Source: Agrilactobacillus composti DSM 18527 = JCM 14202 (GTDB lineage Bacteria > Bacillota > Bacilli > Lactobacillales > Lactobacillaceae). Taken from it: a stretch of 64,000 bases of DNA. The notes under the pieces were generated by a model. That model was not told the DNA's origin. It searched no databases and was given only the letters and a program-made list of their open reading frames with translations. Positions 17,425-27,246 of this stretch are shown one piece after another (position 1 is the stretch's first letter; every line of letters starts with the position of its first letter). Where the stretch lies: NCBI RefSeq assembly GCF_001436375.1, contig NZ_AZGA01000001.1:1-64000 (forward strand), in the 5' to 3' direction. Made by a program: the position numbers and the translations under genes.

Positions 17425-18078
17425 TTAGAGTTCGCCCTTGGCTTTTTCAGCTAAGGCTTTTTTGGTATCTGGAACGTAGACAAAGTTAGGGTTAATTTCA
17501 TTGTCTAATTTTTGCCAAGCCGCTGTGAGTTGTGTATTCACGAATTGAGTAGTTTCATGGTTTAATTTCATTTTCCGATCAACGGTTATAGGTTCTCCAA
17601 AGCGGATAGTTATCTTTTGGCGCTGCAAGACGCCTTTAAAAGTTAAAGGGCCTTGATAAACTAAAGGAATCAGTGGCACACCCGCCAATTTGGCGATCAC
17701 TTCTGCACCGGACTTCATTTCACTGGAATACCTTGTCCCAGTTGGAAACATGATCAAGGAAAGATTGTCATGTTTCAACTGGCGCACCGGTGTTTTGATC
17801 ACCGAGGGCCCAGGGTTTACCCGGTCAACCGGAAAAGCATTAGCATGGCGGAGAATATAATTTAAAATCGGATTTTTAAAGAGCTCTTTTTTGGCCATAA
17901 AGCCAAACTTTTTAGGCCAAGCACCGACCGCAAACAAAACTGGTTCCCACCAGGTTCGGTGGGGAGCAACTAAAATATAGCCCGACGCTGGTAATTTTTC
18001 CTTATTTTCATATATAATATTGCCATTCAGTAGAAACAGCAAAAAATGAATAATGTGATAGAAAATAGAATAAAGCAT
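17425..18078 (-). CDS. plsC: 1-acyl-sn-glycerol-3-phosphate acyltransferase family protein
   Basis: A 217-residue PlsC-type acyltransferase, expected to add the second acyl chain to lysophosphatidic acid at the membrane. An N-terminal hydrophobic segment covers residues 1-20. The catalytic block reads PHRTWWEP, with His40 and Glu45 where most family members have Asp (HX4D). Block III reads FPTGTR at 111-116 instead of the common FPEGTR. A block IV-like PLIPLVYQGPL follows. The remaining architecture and length are normal, so it is probably active, but substrate preference could differ. It is transcribed alone, opposite trmN6. Confidence 0.85.
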   Translation of the reverse strand: MLYSIFYHIIHFLLFLLNGNIIYENKEKLPASGYILVAPHRTWWEPVLFAVGAWPKKFGFMAKKELFKNPILNYILRHANAFPVDRVNPGPSVIKTPVRQLKHDNLSLIMFPTGTRYSSEMKSGAEVIAKLAGVPLIPLVYQGPLTFKGVLQRQKITIRFGEPITVDRKMKLNHETTQFVNTQLTAAWQKLDNEINPNFVYVPDTKKALAEKAKGEL

Positions 18079-18153
18079 AGTTCACCTCGCAAAATATGAG
18101 TTAATGTTTTTATTATATGTTTTGTGTTGCAAAATTGAAAGGATATATCAGGC

Positions 18154-18903
18154 ATGTTAAACAAAACGGAACGAATCGATCAGCTCTATAGCCAAAATAT
18201 CAAAATCATTCAGTCACCCCAAGTATTTTCATTTTCTTTGGACGCGGTTTTATTGGCAGATTTTGCCAATGTTCCTAAATATGGCCAAATTTATGATTTT
18301 TGTGCTGGGAACGGCGCCGTGGGATTGTTTGTCTCTGCAAAGACAAAAGCCCAAATTCACTTAGTGGAGATTCAACCGGAACTGGCCGACATGGCTCAGC
18401 GCTCGGTGGCCCTAAATCACTTAGAAGCTCAGTTGACGGTTGAAAATCAACCAGTCCAAAATTTGACCCAGCAATTGGCGCATGATTCGGTGGACTACAT
18501 CACTTGTAATCCACCCTATTTCCGGGTTCAAGAACTGAGTCGCCAAAATCCCAATCCCCATTTGGCTATTGCCCGTCATGAATTGAAAATTACCATCGAA
18601 GATGTGATCCAAGTCAGCAGCCAAGTACTCAAAACTAACGGTAAATTAGCCTTAGTTTTTAGACCAGATCGGTTGGATGAGTTGTTTCAACTGTTCAAGA
18701 CTTATCACTTCGCGCCCAAGCGGATACGTTTTATTTATCCCAAGGCAGATGATGATAAAGATGCCAATATGGTATTGGTAGAAGCTTTAAAAAATGGTCG
18801 GCCGAATGGTGTTAAAATTTTAAAACCATTATTTGCCTATAATCATGGTCAATATAGTTCCGAGGTGCAAGCATTACTTTATGGCTCAAACAAAGAAAGT
18901 TAA
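18154..18903 (+). CDS. tRNA1(Val) adenine-37 N6-methyltransferase-like protein (TrmN6/YabB)
   Basis: A 249-residue class I AdoMet-dependent methyltransferase. The AdoMet loop [11 protein letters not shown] is at about 48-58 and the N6-adenine methyltransferase motif NPPY at 119-122. The N-terminal segment with [13 protein letters not shown] is typical of the TrmN6/YfiC/YabB family, which modifies tRNA; exact target base here is inferred. The ATG follows AAGGA. Its 3' end overlaps the GIY-YIG gene by 23 bases, the conserved yabB-yazA pairing of Firmicutes. Confidence 0.88.
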   Translation: MLNKTERIDQLYSQNIKIIQSPQVFSFSLDAVLLADFANVPKYGQIYDFCAGNGAVGLFVSAKTKAQIHLVEIQPELADMAQRSVALNHLEAQLTVENQPVQNLTQQLAHDSVDYITCNPPYFRVQELSRQNPNPHLAIARHELKITIEDVIQVSSQVLKTNGKLALVFRPDRLDELFQLFKTYHFAPKRIRFIYPKADDDKDANMVLVEALKNGRPNGVKILKPLFAYNHGQYSSEVQALLYGSNKES

Positions 18904-19159
18904 ATCTTATTATGCCTATGTTTTGGAATGTGCCGATGGCTCTTTTTATGGTGGTTTTACGACAGATGTTCAAAAAAGAGTTGCGACCCACAATGCTGGT
19001 AAAGGCGCCAAGTATACTAAAGCAAGACGACCAGTGCGTTTATTATACTACGAAACTTTTCAAACCAAGTCCCAAGCCCTTAAAGCTGAGGCCAGCTTCA
19101 AAAAATTGACACGATCCAAAAAGGAAAAATTTTTAAAAGCCCATCAAATTGATTTTTAA
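18881..19159 (+). CDS. GIY-YIG nuclease family protein (YazA/YhbQ-like)
   Basis: A 92-residue single-domain GIY-YIG protein. The motif pair appears as YAYVL and FYGGF near residues 11-27, followed by the conserved arginine in VQKRVATHN and a basic C-terminal half with [13 protein letters not shown]. Such stand-alone proteins are widespread; a nuclease role is expected from the fold, but the cellular substrate is unknown. The likely start ATG 18881 lies inside the preceding methyltransferase gene, with GAGGTG 13 bases upstream, a rather long spacing, so reinitiation coupling is likely. Confidence 0.88.
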   Translation: MAQTKKVKSYYAYVLECADGSFYGGFTTDVQKRVATHNAGKGAKYTKARRPVRLLYYETFQTKSQALKAEASFKKLTRSKKEKFLKAHQIDF

Positions 19160-19164
19160 AAAAC

Positions 19165-19193
19165 TTGCGCCCAACGCCAGTATCCTTTATAAT
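19165..19193 (+). promoter_or_regulatory. Strong promoter of rpsB
   Basis: TTGCGC (19165-19170), 17-base spacer, perfect TATAAT (19188-19193). Confidence 0.8.
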
Positions 19194-19216
19194 ACTCTGG
19201 TATGTAAAAATTATTT

Positions 19217-19283
19217 CACACATACGCCGATCAATGACCGGTGCCTTATTTGCTTGAGGTTGTCATTTGATGTGAAGCGTGTG
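19217..19283 (+). ncRNA. Structured rpsB leader, three-stem candidate
   Basis: Closing stem CACAC (19217-19221) with GTGTG (19279-19283). Inside, hairpin two pairs CGCCG (19225-19229) with CGGTG (19239-19243), extended by TC/GA around a 3-base loop. Hairpin three pairs GCTT (19252-19255) with AAGC (19275-19278), directly stacked on the closing stem. An alternative pairing CGCC (19225-19228) with GGCG (19283-19286) is mutually exclusive with hairpin two. It lies between the promoter and the ribosome site and probably lets S2 control its own synthesis; this is inferred from structure and position. Confidence 0.5.
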
Positions 19284-19312
19284 GCGGAAAAACCATTTGG
19301 AGGTAAAGATTT

Positions 19313-20110
19313 ATGGCAGTATTGACAATGAAACAATTACTTGAAGCAGGTGTCCATTTCGGTCACCAAACACGGCGTTGGAACCCTAAGATGAAGAAAT
19401 ATATCTTCACAGAACGTAATGGGATTTACATCATTGATTTGCAAAAGACCGTTAAAATGATCGATGATGCTTACAACTTCGTTAAAGATGAAGCAGCTCA
19501 TGGGGCAACTTTCCTATTTGTTGGGACTAAAAAACAAGCCCAAGATTCTATTGCTGAAGAAGCAACCCGGGCTGGCCAATATTATGTGAACCATCGTTGG
19601 TTAGGTGGGACTTTGACAAACTGGAACACCATCCAAACTCGGATCAAACATTTGAAAGACATCAAAGCAATGGCTGAAGATGGCACTTTTGAACGTTTAC
19701 CTAAAAAAGAAGTTGCTTTGTTAAACAAAGAACGTGAAAAATTAGAGAAATTCTTAGGCGGTATTGAAGATATGCCTGGTATTCCTGACGTTATCTTTAT
19801 CGTAGATCCAAGAAAAGAAAGAATTGCCGTTAAAGAAGCTCAAAAATTAAATATTCCTATCGTTGCCATGGTTGATACAAATACTGATCCTGACGATATC
19901 GATGTTATCATTCCTTCAAACGATGATGCTATCCGGGCCGTTCGCTTAATCACTTCTAAGATGGCTGATGCAATTGTTGAAGGCCGTCAAGGTGAAGACG
20001 AAGGCAACAATGATGCTGAACAAGCAGCTGCTACAGATAATGCAACACCTGCTGACTCAATGGAAGAAATTGTTGAAGCTGTTGAAGGCGACAACAAACC
20101 TGCCAAGTAA
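19313..20110 (+). CDS. rpsB: 30S ribosomal protein S2
   Basis: A 265-residue small-subunit protein needed for binding of S1 and mRNA positioning. Family segments [19 protein letters not shown] (key parts GVHFGHQ and WNPKM), [11 protein letters not shown] and MVDTNTDPD are present. A 40-residue acidic tail rich in Ala, Asp and Asn extends past the conserved core, seen in several lactobacilli. The ATG follows TTTGGAGG. A structured leader precedes it and an attenuator-like hairpin separates it from tsf. Confidence 0.98.
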   Translation: MAVLTMKQLLEAGVHFGHQTRRWNPKMKKYIFTERNGIYIIDLQKTVKMIDDAYNFVKDEAAHGATFLFVGTKKQAQDSIAEEATRAGQYYVNHRWLGGTLTNWNTIQTRIKHLKDIKAMAEDGTFERLPKKEVALLNKEREKLEKFLGGIEDMPGIPDVIFIVDPRKERIAVKEAQKLNIPIVAMVDTNTDPDDIDVIIPSNDDAIRAVRLITSKMADAIVEGRQGEDEGNNDAEQAAATDNATPADSMEEIVEAVEGDNKPAK

Positions 20111-20131
20111 TATCAATTATAACAATCTATC

Positions 20132-20170
20132 AATGCTGTCTGTTAGCTTTAGCTGCTAGGCAGCATTTTC
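20132..20170 (+). terminator. Attenuator-like hairpin between rpsB and tsf
   Basis: AATGCTGTCTGTTAGC and GCTGCTAGGCAGCATT pair at 15 of 16 positions counting wobble pairs, with a TTTA loop and only a short T-run (TTTTC). It would reduce read-through from rpsB into tsf and set their ratio. Confidence 0.7.
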
Positions 20171-20202
20171 AAAGTAAACCACAATTCTAAGGAGGCCAAA
20201 TA

Positions 20203-21081
20203 ATGGCAAAAATTAGCGCAGCGCAAGTTAAAGAATTGCGTGAAAAAACCGGTGTCGGGATGATGGATGCAAAGAAAGCTTTAGTTGCAACTGATGGTGA
20301 TATGCAACAAGCTATTGATCAATTACGTGAAAAAGGTGTTGCTAAAGCCGCTAAAAAGAGTGATCGGGTAGCAGCTGAAGGCTTAGCTGAAATCGCGATT
20401 GATGGCAATAAGGCATCAATTATTGAAGTAAACTCTGAAACAGATTTCGTGGCTTCTAACAGTGATTTTACGTCACTTGTTGAAAAGATTGCGGCAGTTG
20501 TTGCTGAAAAAGAACCAAAAGATATGGACGCTGCTTTGAAATTACCTTTGGGTGATGGCACAATCCAAAGCGAAGTTACGAATCTGACAGCTGTTATTGG
20601 TGAGAAAATCAGTTTCCGGCGTTTCAAGGTTGTTGAAAAATCTGACAGCCAAGTATTCGGCCGTTACTTGCATAATGGCGGTCAAATTGCAGTCTTGTCT
20701 GTCCTTGAAGGTGCTGATGAAGCTACTGCTAAAGATGTGGCAATGCACGTCGCTGCCATTAATCCGAAGTATTTGAATCGTGCAGCTGTGCCTAGTGATG
20801 TTGTCGAACATGAAAAGACTGTCTTAACTGAAGAAACAAAAAATGAAGGCAAACCTGAAAAAATCATTCCTAAGATTGTTGAAGGTCGTTTAAATAAGTT
20901 CTTCTCTGAAATCAGTTTAGCTGATCAAGAATTCGTTAAAGATCCTGATCAAACTGTCGAAAAATTTGTTGCTAGTAAAGGTGGCAAACTTGTTTCCTTT
21001 ACACGTTATGAAGTCGGCGAAGGTATCGAAAAGAAAGAAGATAACTTTGTAGACGAAGTAATGAGCCAAATTAAAGATTAA
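20203..21081 (+). CDS. tsf: Elongation factor Ts
   Basis: A 292-residue nucleotide exchange factor for EF-Tu. The N-terminal UBA-like part carries [16 protein letters not shown], and the core contains the family motif [10 protein letters not shown], followed by the dimerisation and C-terminal modules. The ribosome site AAGGAGG is strong. It follows rpsB after the hairpin at 20132 and is closed by a terminator at 21092. Length is typical for lactobacilli. Confidence 0.98.
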   Translation: MAKISAAQVKELREKTGVGMMDAKKALVATDGDMQQAIDQLREKGVAKAAKKSDRVAAEGLAEIAIDGNKASIIEVNSETDFVASNSDFTSLVEKIAAVVAEKEPKDMDAALKLPLGDGTIQSEVTNLTAVIGEKISFRRFKVVEKSDSQVFGRYLHNGGQIAVLSVLEGADEATAKDVAMHVAAINPKYLNRAAVPSDVVEHEKTVLTEETKNEGKPEKIIPKIVEGRLNKFFSEISLADQEFVKDPDQTVEKFVASKGGKLVSFTRYEVGEGIEKKEDNFVDEVMSQIKD

Positions 21082-21091
21082 TTTAAACCTG

Positions 21092-21128
21092 AGACTGGAT
21101 CACAAATTTGCTGACCCAGTCTTTTTTT
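21092..21128 (+). terminator. Intrinsic terminator after tsf
   Basis: AGACTGG (21092-21098) pairs with CCAGTCT (21116-21122), with an inner TC/GA pair, followed by a run of seven T. Confidence 0.88.
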
Positions 21129-21180
21129 AGGTCTACTTTGCAACAGTTTTAGGATAAAACTCATAATTTTGTTGTATTTA

Positions 21181-21189
21181 TGATAGAAT
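21181..21189 (+). promoter_or_regulatory. Possible extended -10 promoter of pyrH
   Basis: TGATAGAAT at 21181-21189 between the tsf terminator and pyrH; no clear -35 box at the expected distance. Confidence 0.4.
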
Positions 21190-21218
21190 ATAGGTTAGCA
21201 AATTAGCGGAGGTATAAC

Positions 21219-21959
21219 ATGGCAAAGATCAAGTATAATCGTATTGTGCTCAAAGTTAGTGGCGAAGCATTGGCTGGTTCAGACGGATTTGGGATTAAAC
21301 CCCCAATTATTTCTCAACTTGCTGAACAGTTAAAACAAGTGACCGAATTAGGTGTGCAAGTTGCCATCGTCTGTGGCGGCGGCAATATCTGGCGCGGTGA
21401 AACCGGTGCTGAACTTGGCATGGAACGCTCCCAGGCGGATTACATGGGTATGTTAGCCACTGTCATGAACGCCCTCGCATTACAAGATAGTTTAGAACAC
21501 TTAGACGTTCCAACCCGGGTACAAACATCTATTGAAATGCGTCAAATTGCTGAGCCTTATATCCGGCGCAAAGCCATTCGTCACCTAGAAAAGGGTCGAG
21601 TTGTTATTTTTGCCGGTGGGACTGGGAATCCTTACTTCTCAACGGATACCACTGCCGCCCTAAGAGCTGCAGAAATTGACGCAGATGTCATTTTAATGGC
21701 CAAGAACAATGTGGATGGGGTTTATTCTGCAGACCCTAAAAAAGATCCTAACGCTAAAAAATTTGACGAATTAACGCAACTGGATTTGATCAATAAAAAT
21801 CTTGGTGTCATGGACTCCACCGCTAGCTCACTTTCTATGGATACGGATATGCCACTGGTGGTTTTCAATATTAATGAACCGGGTAATATTAAACGTGTTG
21901 TCGAAGGTGAAAATATCGGCACAACAATTCAAGGAGGAAAAGGTAATGGCACAAAATAG
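21219..21959 (+). CDS. pyrH: Uridylate kinase
   Basis: A 246-residue UMP kinase of the amino acid kinase fold that forms UDP for RNA, cell wall and DNA precursor synthesis. The ATP/phosphate segments [22 protein letters not shown] and [16 protein letters not shown] are present. The ATG follows GGAGG. Its last 14 bases overlap frr, whose AGGAGG lies inside pyrH, so the two are translationally coupled as in most bacteria. Confidence 0.98.
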   Translation: MAKIKYNRIVLKVSGEALAGSDGFGIKPPIISQLAEQLKQVTELGVQVAIVCGGGNIWRGETGAELGMERSQADYMGMLATVMNALALQDSLEHLDVPTRVQTSIEMRQIAEPYIRRKAIRHLEKGRVVIFAGGTGNPYFSTDTTAALRAAEIDADVILMAKNNVDGVYSADPKKDPNAKKFDELTQLDLINKNLGVMDSTASSLSMDTDMPLVVFNINEPGNIKRVVEGENIGTTIQGGKGNGTK

Positions 21960-22506
21960 TGCATTAGATCTGGCAAAGACCAATATGCAAAAAACACAAG
22001 AATCGTTACAACGAGATTTAGGTAATATTCGAGCAGGGCGGGCGAACGCTAGTCTGCTAAATCGAATTGAAGTAGATTATTATGGTGCACAGACACCCTT
22101 AAATCAAATGGCTGCTATTTCCATTCCTGAACCACGTGTATTGCAAATCACACCTTATGATAAAACAGCTTTGGATAACATTGAAAAAGCGTTATTAGCC
22201 TCTGATTTGGGCCTTACACCTGCTAATGATGGCAATGTCGTTCGTTTAGTTATCCCGCAATTAACTGGGGAGCGCCGTAAGGAAATTGCCAAAGAAGTTG
22301 GTAAAGAAGCAGAGAACGCTCGAATCGCGATCCGCAACATCCGTCGTGAAGCCATGGAAAGTTTGAAGAAACAAGAAAAAAATGGTGATATTTCTGAAGA
22401 CGAAATGCATGCCTTAGAAAAAGATGCACAAAAGATTACTGATGATGCCGTTCAAGGGGTCAATGACCTTGCTGCTGCCAAGGAAGAAGAAATCACTGAA
22501 GGATAA
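21946..22506 (+). CDS. frr: Ribosome recycling factor
   Basis: A 186-residue factor that splits post-termination ribosomes together with EF-G. The three-helix bundle pattern is clear, with [28 protein letters not shown] and [11 protein letters not shown] in order. The start is ATG 21946, with AGGAGG 9 bases upstream inside pyrH; the in-frame sequence before it codes for no family residues. A terminator follows at 22526. Confidence 0.98.
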   Translation: MAQNSALDLAKTNMQKTQESLQRDLGNIRAGRANASLLNRIEVDYYGAQTPLNQMAAISIPEPRVLQITPYDKTALDNIEKALLASDLGLTPANDGNVVRLVIPQLTGERRKEIAKEVGKEAENARIAIRNIRREAMESLKKQEKNGDISEDEMHALEKDAQKITDDAVQGVNDLAAAKEEEITEG

Positions 22507-22525
22507 AACCATATTTTTTGATATT

Positions 22526-22560
22526 GAATGGTTGTAAACCTAGCGTTTAAACCATTCTTT
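22526..22560 (+). terminator. Intrinsic terminator after frr
   Basis: GAATGGTT (22526-22533) pairs with AACCATTC (22550-22557), inner AAAC pairs with GTTT, followed by TTT-ATTTATT. Confidence 0.75.
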
Positions 22561-22593
22561 ATTTATTAGAAGTCGATTTTGCGGGGGTTTAGT

Positions 22594-23346
22594 ATGTTAT
22601 CAAAAAAGAGCCCAAAAAGTAATCACAATAAAATAGTGCCCAACCATATCGCGATTATTATGGATGGTAATGGGCGCTGGGCGAAAAAACGGTTATTGCC
22701 TCGTGTGGCTGGCCATAAGGCTGGGATGGACAATGTTCAAACTATTACCAGTTATGCCAGTAAATTAGGGGTTAAAGTTTTAAGCCTTTATGCTTTTTCC
22801 ACCGAAAACTGGAAACGGCCCACTGAAGAGGTGGACTATTTAATGCACTTACCTACCAATTTTTTTGGTAAATTTATGCCGCAGTTGATTCAAGAAAATG
22901 TTCGGGTCAAAGTGATTGGCTTCACGGATGAATTACCCCCTTATACTTTAAAGGCCGTCCGGGATGCTGAAGAACAAACGAAGGCAAATGATGGGTTGAT
23001 TTTAAATTTTGCGTTAAATTATGGTAGCCGTCGAGAAATTGCGGCGGCTACCAAAGCTATTGCCCAAGATGTGGCCCAGGGCAAATTAACCACTGATGTC
23101 ATTGACGAAACCTTGATTTCTCAATATTTGATGACAGCTAGTTTAGGTGACTATCAAGATCCTGATTTACTCATTCGAACCAGTGGCGAAGAGCGGCTGT
23201 CAAATTTCTTACTTTGGCAGTTGGCCTATAGTGAAATGGTTTTTACAGATGAATTCTGGCCTGATTTTTCTACGGATTCGCTAGACCGGGCCATCGCTGA
23301 ATTTCAACAGCGCCAACGCCGTTATGGCGGATTAACTGATAAATAG
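22594..23346 (+). CDS. uppS: Undecaprenyl diphosphate synthase
   Basis: A 250-residue cis-prenyltransferase that makes the C55 lipid carrier for peptidoglycan and wall polymer assembly. The catalytic site is visible as IIMDGNGRWAKKR with Asp24, and the C-terminal substrate site as IRTSGEERLSNFLLWQ with the following YSEMVFTD. The start is ATG 22594 with GGGGG upstream. It begins the uppS-cdsA-rseP-proS-polC run; dxr, found between cdsA and rseP in many bacilli, is missing. Confidence 0.97.
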   Translation: MLSKKSPKSNHNKIVPNHIAIIMDGNGRWAKKRLLPRVAGHKAGMDNVQTITSYASKLGVKVLSLYAFSTENWKRPTEEVDYLMHLPTNFFGKFMPQLIQENVRVKVIGFTDELPPYTLKAVRDAEEQTKANDGLILNFALNYGSRREIAAATKAIAQDVAQGKLTTDVIDETLISQYLMTASLGDYQDPDLLIRTSGEERLSNFLLWQLAYSEMVFTDEFWPDFSTDSLDRAIAEFQQRQRRYGGLTDK

Positions 23347-23359
23347 GAGTTGAGAATCT

Positions 23360-24148
23360 TTGCGACAACGTGTAATCACAGCAGTCGTGGCTTTAGCCAT
23401 TTTTATCCCCCTGCTGATAGCCGGTGGCATCTGGCTAGAAATTGCCGCTGCAGTATTAGCGGTGATTGGCTTATCTGAATTTTATATTATGCAAAAAAGA
23501 ATTATTGTTTCTCCAGATTTCGTCATTTCGGCTGCGGCGGTCGTGGTCTTAGTTTTTCCAAAACGTTTTTTGAATTGGCTGCCTAGTACCGTCACTCAAA
23601 ATGATATTTTTTTCTTATTGACAATTTTACTGCTGGTTTATACGGTAATGTCTAAAAACCGTACCAATTTTGATGAGATCAGTGTGAACACCTTAGCCAC
23701 GCTTTATGTGGGATATGGTTTCCATGCCTTAGCCAGCGTGCGTAATGACGCAGGATTAGATACGTTATTTTTATTTCTACTTATTGTTTGGTCCACAGAT
23801 TCCGGTGCTTATATTTTTGGCCGGCAATTTGGTAAACATAAACTTTGGCCTGCTATTTCACCTAATAAAACCTGGGAAGGTTCAATTGGGGGCACGTTAT
23901 TGGCAATGGTTGTGGCTTTGATTTACCTGCAGTTCTTCCCACAACTTTACAGTATTAAAGTGATGTTATTGATCGCATTGATTTTCTCGATTTTTGGACA
24001 ATTTGGCGATTTGATAGAGTCCGCTTATAAACGTTACTACGGTGTCAAAGACTCTGGTAAGATTTTACCAGGGCATGGCGGCATCTTAGATCGATTTGAT
24101 AGTTTACTGGTTGTCTTACCATTATTACATTTCTTTGGATTCTTTTAA
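23360..24148 (+). CDS. cdsA: Phosphatidate cytidylyltransferase
   Basis: A 262-residue multi-pass membrane enzyme that makes CDP-diacylglycerol from phosphatidate and CTP. About seven or eight hydrophobic segments are seen, and the C-terminal family signature reads SAYKRYYGVKDSGKILPGHGG (key parts KR, KDSG, PGHGG) then LDRFDS. It starts with TTG 23360 behind GGAGT, 13 bases after uppS. The order uppS-cdsA is standard. Confidence 0.96.
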   Translation: MRQRVITAVVALAIFIPLLIAGGIWLEIAAAVLAVIGLSEFYIMQKRIIVSPDFVISAAAVVVLVFPKRFLNWLPSTVTQNDIFFLLTILLLVYTVMSKNRTNFDEISVNTLATLYVGYGFHALASVRNDAGLDTLFLFLLIVWSTDSGAYIFGRQFGKHKLWPAISPNKTWEGSIGGTLLAMVVALIYLQFFPQLYSIKVMLLIALIFSIFGQFGDLIESAYKRYYGVKDSGKILPGHGGILDRFDSLLVVLPLLHFFGFF

Positions 24149-24187
24149 GTGCAGCCACTCTAAGCTAGTTATGGAGGTTTAATCCAT

Positions 24188-25456
24188 TTGAAAACAATCA
24201 TTGTGTTCATCATTGTTTTTGGATTGTTAGTATTAGTTCACGAATATGGGCATTATTATTTTGCCAAAAAATCCGGTATTTTAGTTCGGGAATTTTCCAT
24301 TGGCATGGGGCCAAAGCTTTATGCCACTCGCAAGAATGGGACGACCTATACTATTCGCTGGTTACCTTTAGGTGGGTATGTGCGTATGGCTGGGGCCGCT
24401 GATGATGAAGCTGAAATTGAAGCCGGGACCATGGCCACGTTGATTTTAAATGCGCAAGGTATTGTGACCAAAATCAATACCAGTGACAAGGTTATTTCCA
24501 CCGACGGCATTCCCTTTCAAATTGATAAAACTGATTTAGAACGTGAGTTATATATTGAAGGCTATGAAAACGGGGATGAATCTGAGCTTAAACGCTTCGA
24601 TGTGGCCCATGATGCGACTGTGATCGAAAAAGACGGGACTGAAGTTCAGATTGCGCCAATCGACGTGCAGTTTCAATCGGCAAGTTTACCTAAGCGCATG
24701 CTGACCAATTTTGCTGGGCCGATGAATAACTTTATCTTTGCCATTTTAGTATTCATTGTTTTGGCCTTTATTCAAGGTGGGGTGCCAACAAACACTAACA
24801 CCATGGGTGCAATCCAGGCTGATTCACCTGCCGCCCAGGCTGGTTTAAAAACCGGGGATAAAATTTTAGCGGTTAATGGGAAAAAGACACCTAATTTTGA
24901 AAGTGTTCGTGATGAGATTTTCAAGTATCCTAATAAGACGGTTACCCTGCGAATTGCGCAAAAAGGTAAGACGCAAACCATGAAAGTCAAACCCAGAAAA
25001 GTGATGTCTGGTGGCCAAGCTTATGGGCAATTAGGCATCACCGCCAGTATGGATCAAAGTTTGACCGGTAAGTTGAGTTATGGCTTTACTCGGTTTTGGT
25101 CGGTGACCATGCAGATCATACAAACGTTAGGCTACATGATTTCTGGACACTTCTCCTTGAATCAATTAGCTGGGCCAGTGGGTATTTATACCATGACCTC
25201 TGAAGCCACGAGTCAAGGGATTACGACGATTATTTCTTTCTTGGGATTATTATCCGTCAATTTGGGCATCATCAACTTGATCCCGATTCCGGCTCTAGAT
25301 GGGGGTAAGTTATTGCTGAATATCATCGAAGGTATTCGGGGTAAGCCTATTTCTCAAGAAAAAGAAGCAGTTATTACGTTGATCGGTGTCGGCTTATTGG
25401 TTGTTTTAATGGTGGCAGTCACCTTTAACGATTTTTCTAGAATTTTCCAACATTAG
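24188..25456 (+). CDS. rseP: Site-2 metalloprotease RseP
   Basis: A 422-residue intramembrane zinc protease that cuts membrane-bound regulators and signal peptide remnants. The zinc motif HEYGH is at residues 18-22 in the first transmembrane helix, and the third ligand sits in PIPALDGGKLL near residue 365. A PDZ domain lies in the middle (about 205-275, around SPAAQAGLKTGDKILAVNG). It starts with TTG 24188 behind GGAGG. The family is called RasP/Eep in other Firmicutes, where it also processes peptide pheromones. Confidence 0.95.
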   Translation: MKTIIVFIIVFGLLVLVHEYGHYYFAKKSGILVREFSIGMGPKLYATRKNGTTYTIRWLPLGGYVRMAGAADDEAEIEAGTMATLILNAQGIVTKINTSDKVISTDGIPFQIDKTDLERELYIEGYENGDESELKRFDVAHDATVIEKDGTEVQIAPIDVQFQSASLPKRMLTNFAGPMNNFIFAILVFIVLAFIQGGVPTNTNTMGAIQADSPAAQAGLKTGDKILAVNGKKTPNFESVRDEIFKYPNKTVTLRIAQKGKTQTMKVKPRKVMSGGQAYGQLGITASMDQSLTGKLSYGFTRFWSVTMQIIQTLGYMISGHFSLNQLAGPVGIYTMTSEATSQGITTIISFLGLLSVNLGIINLIPIPALDGGKLLLNIIEGIRGKPISQEKEAVITLIGVGLLVVLMVAVTFNDFSRIFQH

Positions 25457-25461
25457 TTTAA

Positions 25462-27201
<1,740 letters not shown>

Positions 27202-27246
27202 CTTTTTTGAATAGCTTTCGCGCAATAATTTTAGAGGAGATTATTA

